Shown: positions 13,682-16,729 of the stretch, in pieces
How positions within the stretch are numbered: the stretch's first letter is position 1
Layout: each line of letters starts with the position of its first letter
Source of the DNA: an uncultured Bacilli bacterium
Lineage (GTDB): Bacteria > Bacillota_I > Bacilli_A > RF39 > UBA660
Assembly: GCA_934096785.1 (NCBI GenBank)
Contig: CAKONA010000003.1
Span: forward strand, 1-16,729
Direction of reading: 5' to 3'
Length of the DNA stretch: 16,729 nucleotides
Program-made: the position numbers and the translations under genes
Notes under the pieces: generated by a model
The model's database searches: none
Seen by the model: the letters and a program-made list of their open reading frames with translations, nothing else
What the model was told of the DNA's origin: nothing

Positions 13682-15706
13682 ATGAAGGGAAGTAATAAAA
13701 AACGTAAAAATGTAATAATAGCATTCACTATTGCATTATTCCTAATTGTAGGATTCTTTGCAACTCTATATTACATTACAAGCACAGTAAATAACTATTC
13801 TTATTCAGAAAAAAAATGGATAAATGATAACAAAGATAAAGCACTAGATGTATACGTAGAAAATAACCTACCAGTATTCTCAAATAATGGAGAAGGTGTT
13901 TACTACGAATATTTAAAAGCATTAAAAGAAAATACAGGACTTTCAATTGAAACAACATCTACAGATAACACTGAAGTTAAACTAAATAATAAGACAAATC
14001 CAGATCCTGAAGACATAGTAATCTTCAAAGATCATTACGTAGTTATAGGCAAAAAAGATAGTGTAAATAAACTATCAGACTTATCTAATAAATCATTAGG
14101 TGTTATGTCAAGAGACAAAGAAACAATAGAAAGATACCTAACAGAATATCAAAATATAAAAACAAAAGGATATTCATCATTTGAACAATTAGAGTCAGAT
14201 TATAGAAGCAACTCTATAGATTATATGATAATACCTATGTATAAGTACCTAGATTCAATAGTAAAAAATGACTATGAAATAATATTCCATGTAGATGGCT
14301 TATACTCATACTACTGCATAGATTTACCTGAAGGAAATGAAACACTATCTAATATATTCAGTAAATTCTATTATAGATGGGAAAGTACATCAGCATCAAA
14401 GATAAATGATTATTTCTTAGATATTTATTACACTACAAAGAACTATACTGAAATAGAAAAAGAATCAATAACAAATGAAGACCTAATTGTAGGATACATT
14501 GATAATCTTCCATACGAAGGAATGATTAGAAGAAACTTCACAGGTCTTACAGATACATACCTTTCAAAGTTCGCTGATATGACTGGTGTTACATATAAAT
14601 ATATTAAATATAGTGATACTAAAGAGTTAGCTGAAGCACTTGATAATAAAAAAGTAGATTTAGCATTAAATTACTACTCACTAGGAAACAAAAACTACAC
14701 AAGTAGTAGAACGTTAGGCCCAACCGAATACGTAGTAATTGCACATGTAGACAATAACCTAGTAGTAAACTCACTATATAGTCTTAACAATACAGAAGTA
14801 AGCATGCTTTCAAATATGAACTTAAAATACAACATGGCAAGTAAAAACCTATTTGAAATAAAAGATTATGCCAATGTTAAAACAATGCTTAAAAACGTAG
14901 ATTCATCTTCAGTAATAATAATTGAAAAAGAAGTATATGATTACTACAAAGATAAAGAACTTAAAAACTATAGTATAAGATACATAGATAAAGTAAAACT
15001 AAATAATTCATTCTTACTAAATAATGATAATAAGGCATTTAATAGATTATTTGATTTCTACCTAAGTACATTAAGTTCAAGTGAAATAAAAAATGACACA
15101 GTAGCTGGAGTAATAGAAACACTTAAAAACAATAGAGTATTCAATTTCATAATGAGTAATTTAATATGGATAACAATAGCTCTATTAATAATAGCATTCA
15201 TAATATATGGAATTACAAAGAAAGCGCTTACTACAAAGAAAGCTAAAAAAGAAGATAGATTATACTACTTCGACTCAATGACAAATCTTAAAAATAGAAA
15301 TTACTTAAATGATAATATTGACTTATGGAGTTCAAATAAAGTATATCCACAAGCAGTAATAGTAATTGACATTAACTCATTAAAAACATTAAATGATAAA
15401 TATGGTCATGAAGCAGGAGATAATCAAATAAAAGCTGTCGCAAGTGTACTTATTAAAACACAAAGAGACAACTCTGAAATAATGAGAACAGATGGAGATG
15501 AATTCATTATCTACTTAATCGGATATGATGAAAAGAAAGTAGGATCTTACCTACATAAACTAAATAGAGAATTAAATTCATCACTTCCTAATAAAGATTG
15601 TACAGTATCACTTGGTTACTCAATGATTACTAATGAACAAACAACAATAGATGATGCTATAAATGATTCACTAGCAATGATTAAAAAATCAAAAGGAAAC
15701 ATGTAA
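13682..15706 (+). CDS. Membrane GGDEF protein with two external binding-protein-like domains
   Basis: A 674-residue receptor-type protein. Helix 1 is at about 11-33. Then come two lobes that look like solute-binding protein (SBP_bac_3) domains, about 54-250 (DVYVENNLPVFS) and 268-470 (LIVGYIDNLPYEGMI). Helix 2 is at about 490-512, followed by a GGDEF domain at 522-670 (YYFDSMTNLKNRNYL, VIDINSLKTLNDKYGHEAGD, MRTDGDEFIIYL, TVSLGYSMI). Such proteins couple a small ligand to cyclic-di-GMP synthesis. The signature is DGDEF (604-608), so the first Gly is replaced. The metal residue Asp563 and the Asp-Glu pair (606-607) are kept, so activity is possible but not certain. No inhibitory RxxD site is visible at the usual place, and there is no EAL domain. 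The stop overlaps the YihY start. Confidence 0.85.
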   Translation: MKGSNKKRKNVIIAFTIALFLIVGFFATLYYITSTVNNYSYSEKKWINDNKDKALDVYVENNLPVFSNNGEGVYYEYLKALKENTGLSIETTSTDNTEVKLNNKTNPDPEDIVIFKDHYVVIGKKDSVNKLSDLSNKSLGVMSRDKETIERYLTEYQNIKTKGYSSFEQLESDYRSNSIDYMIIPMYKYLDSIVKNDYEIIFHVDGLYSYYCIDLPEGNETLSNIFSKFYYRWESTSASKINDYFLDIYYTTKNYTEIEKESITNEDLIVGYIDNLPYEGMIRRNFTGLTDTYLSKFADMTGVTYKYIKYSDTKELAEALDNKKVDLALNYYSLGNKNYTSSRTLGPTEYVVIAHVDNNLVVNSLYSLNNTEVSMLSNMNLKYNMASKNLFEIKDYANVKTMLKNVDSSSVIIIEKEVYDYYKDKELKNYSIRYIDKVKLNNSFLLNNDNKAFNRLFDFYLSTLSSSEIKNDTVAGVIETLKNNRVFNFIMSNLIWITIALLIIAFIIYGITKKALTTKKAKKEDRLYYFDSMTNLKNRNYLNDNIDLWSSNKVYPQAVIVIDINSLKTLNDKYGHEAGDNQIKAVASVLIKTQRDNSEIMRTDGDEFIIYLIGYDEKKVGSYLHKLNRELNSSLPNKDCTVSLGYSMITNEQTTIDDAINDSLAMIKKSKGNM

Positions 15707-16578
15707 TGAAAGAAAAGATAAATGAACTTTATAACTTGTTTTTTGGAAAAGAATTAGGTGTACTTCCAGGTAACTTAGCATATTCATTCTTTATGGCTTT
15801 AATACCTTTACTTACACTTATATTCTTCTTCCTCACACAGTTTAATCTTCCATTAGATATAATACAAAACTTCCTAAGAGAGACATTTCCAAGTGGAGTA
15901 GTAGAACTAGTACAACCAATATTTACAGACCAAATAACATTAAGTAGCGTAATAACACTTATAATAGGACTTGTCATTTCAGCAAATGGTTGTCAAGCAA
16001 TAATACTAGCAAGTAATACAATATTTGAAGTAGAGAATTCATCATACCTAAGAAGATTTATAAAATCAGTAATACTTACATTCTGTATAATATTGTTGTT
16101 TGCATTCATTGTAATAGTTCCATTATTTGGTAAATCAATATTAGCACTTATTGGTACATTTACAGACGTTCTTACTAAGTATGATACACTAATAAGTACA
16201 ATCTATGTAATATTACAAGTACCAGTATCATTAATATTCGTATACTTCTTTATTAAACTAGTGTATACAATTGCTCCAGATGAAAACATACCAAGCAAAT
16301 ACATGACAAAAGGAGCAATATTTACAACAATAAGCTGGTTACTTCTAACAAAATTATTCTCATATTACATAAACAATATAGCTAAATACGATTTAATATA
16401 TGGAAACCTTGCTAACATAGTTATATTATTAATATGGTTCTATGGACTAGCATATGTATTTGTAATAGGACTTTATCTAAACAAACATAATACAGAAGCA
16501 AACATAGAAAAAACAAATACAATAAAACTAGAAGAAATAAGAAAAAAAGTAAAAGATACAAAAGAAAGTAAAAAATAG
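15706..16578 (+). CDS. YihY/virulence factor BrkB family membrane protein
   Basis: A 290-residue integral membrane protein of the YihY/BrkB family. It opens with the family pattern LGVLPGNLAYSFFMALIPLL (18-37), has about six hydrophobic segments, including VITLIIGLVISANGCQAIIL and IFTTISWLLLTKLFSYYI, with YGNLANIVILLIWFYGLAYV near the end, and a charged cytoplasmic tail. It was once called ribonuclease BN, which is not the function of this family; a transport or envelope role is assumed but not established. The start codon overlaps the stop of the GGDEF gene (TAATG), with AAAAGGAAAC upstream, so both proteins are made together. The length is normal for the family. Confidence 0.9.
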   Translation: MKEKINELYNLFFGKELGVLPGNLAYSFFMALIPLLTLIFFFLTQFNLPLDIIQNFLRETFPSGVVELVQPIFTDQITLSSVITLIIGLVISANGCQAIILASNTIFEVENSSYLRRFIKSVILTFCIILLFAFIVIVPLFGKSILALIGTFTDVLTKYDTLISTIYVILQVPVSLIFVYFFIKLVYTIAPDENIPSKYMTKGAIFTTISWLLLTKLFSYYINNIAKYDLIYGNLANIVILLIWFYGLAYVFVIGLYLNKHNTEANIEKTNTIKLEEIRKKVKDTKESKK

Positions 16579-16600
16579 TGTCAAGTTCGACATTATTTTT
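16574..16600 (+). terminator. Intrinsic terminator of the GGDEF-YihY operon
   Basis: Stem AATAGTGTC / GACATTATT with one G-T pair, 6-base loop, then a T-rich tail. The yihY stop codon is inside the left arm. Confidence 0.65.
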
Positions 16601-16636
16601 ATTTTACAAATGATATAGTTTATATGGTGATGAAGA

Positions 16637-16729
16637 ATGCTTAAAGTAAAAGTAATAGATGAAAATCATGAAAAAGACTTAGAAAGGAGTATAAATACAT
16701 TTTTAATATCAGGAACTTATGATATAATA
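16637..16729 (+). CDS. Start of a Cse60-like small protein, cut by the window edge
   Basis: Thirty-one codons are present and the frame is open at the edge. The sequence MLKVKVIDENHEKDLERS followed by INTFLI resembles the small Cse60 family (about 60 residues, of the form MIKVKxFDEEHEKDLExxxNxFL), known as a sporulation-regulated protein in Bacillus but also present in bacteria that do not sporulate. The ATG has GGTGA 7 bases upstream. With only half the protein visible the assignment is tentative. Confidence 0.55.
   Translation, partial: MLKVKVIDENHEKDLERSINTFLISGTYDII

Noticed and set aside
13682..15706. The GGDEF protein as a clearly active cyclic-di-GMP synthase
   Set aside because: The first Gly of the signature is replaced by Asp, so activity cannot be claimed from sequence alone.

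Overview
The window comes from a very AT-rich, low-GC Gram-positive-type bacterium, most likely an uncultured gut Bacilli or Erysipelotrichia/RF39-like lineage. This rests on base composition, strong GGAG-type ribosome binding sites, short U-tailed terminators, one lipobox protein and protein styles such as LigA, YihY and a Cse60-like start at the right edge. TGA is used as a stop and Trp is TGG, so the code is standard and not the Mycoplasma one. No rRNA, tRNA, CRISPR array or complete insertion sequence was seen.

Layout. (1) 1-2400, minus strand: an accessory cluster with a DUF1016/YhcG-like PDDEXK gene that has lost its middle part, an unrecognised 359-aa protein and a small zinc-ribbon membrane protein overlapping it. 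(2) 2400-2850: a non-coding stretch with a good promoter leading into a terminator about 80 nt later, a candidate small RNA or attenuator. (3) 2854-7944: redox and stress genes. They are an XRE regulator with a membrane segment, an anchored rhodanese-like protein coupled to a thioredoxin-like lipoprotein, two overlapping flavodoxins (the first apparently starting at AUA), a frameshifted carboxymuconolactone decarboxylase (CMD), an HExxH protein, a cupin and a frameshifted HD hydrolase. (4) 7951-9757: a 32-codon ORF, two fragments of RhuM-type coding sequence, an intact RhuM-Fic gene and a third flavodoxin. (5) 9836-11100: two tandem paralogs, one with a LysM domain. (6) 11176-16729: housekeeping-like DNA with ligA, an operon of a small membrane protein, a receptor-type GGDEF protein and a YihY/BrkB membrane protein, then the start of a Cse60-like gene.

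The most interesting signal is at 8065-8520. Two short pieces of RhuM coding sequence lie in a row just upstream of an intact RhuM-Fic gene. Each piece, and the intact gene at the homologous codons, is centred on an odd-length perfect DNA palindrome with the core GCAAA-N-TTTGC, coding for (V/C)A(K/N)FA. The three palindromes differ in their arms, but the changes are compensatory, so the symmetry has been kept while the sequence changed. The pieces correspond to different versions of a segment that I recall as variable in the RhuM family. This looks like a store of alternative coding cassettes, or the debris of cassette exchange, around a palindromic crossover site. A similar odd-length near-palindrome lies inside the DUF1016 gene at 2098-2122. 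A cassette-exchange mechanism is inference; the palindromes and the translated matches are visible in the sequence.

Several genes between about 4767 and 7525 carry small lesions (lost start codon, single-base frameshifts). This suggests either a decaying redox locus or local sequence errors.
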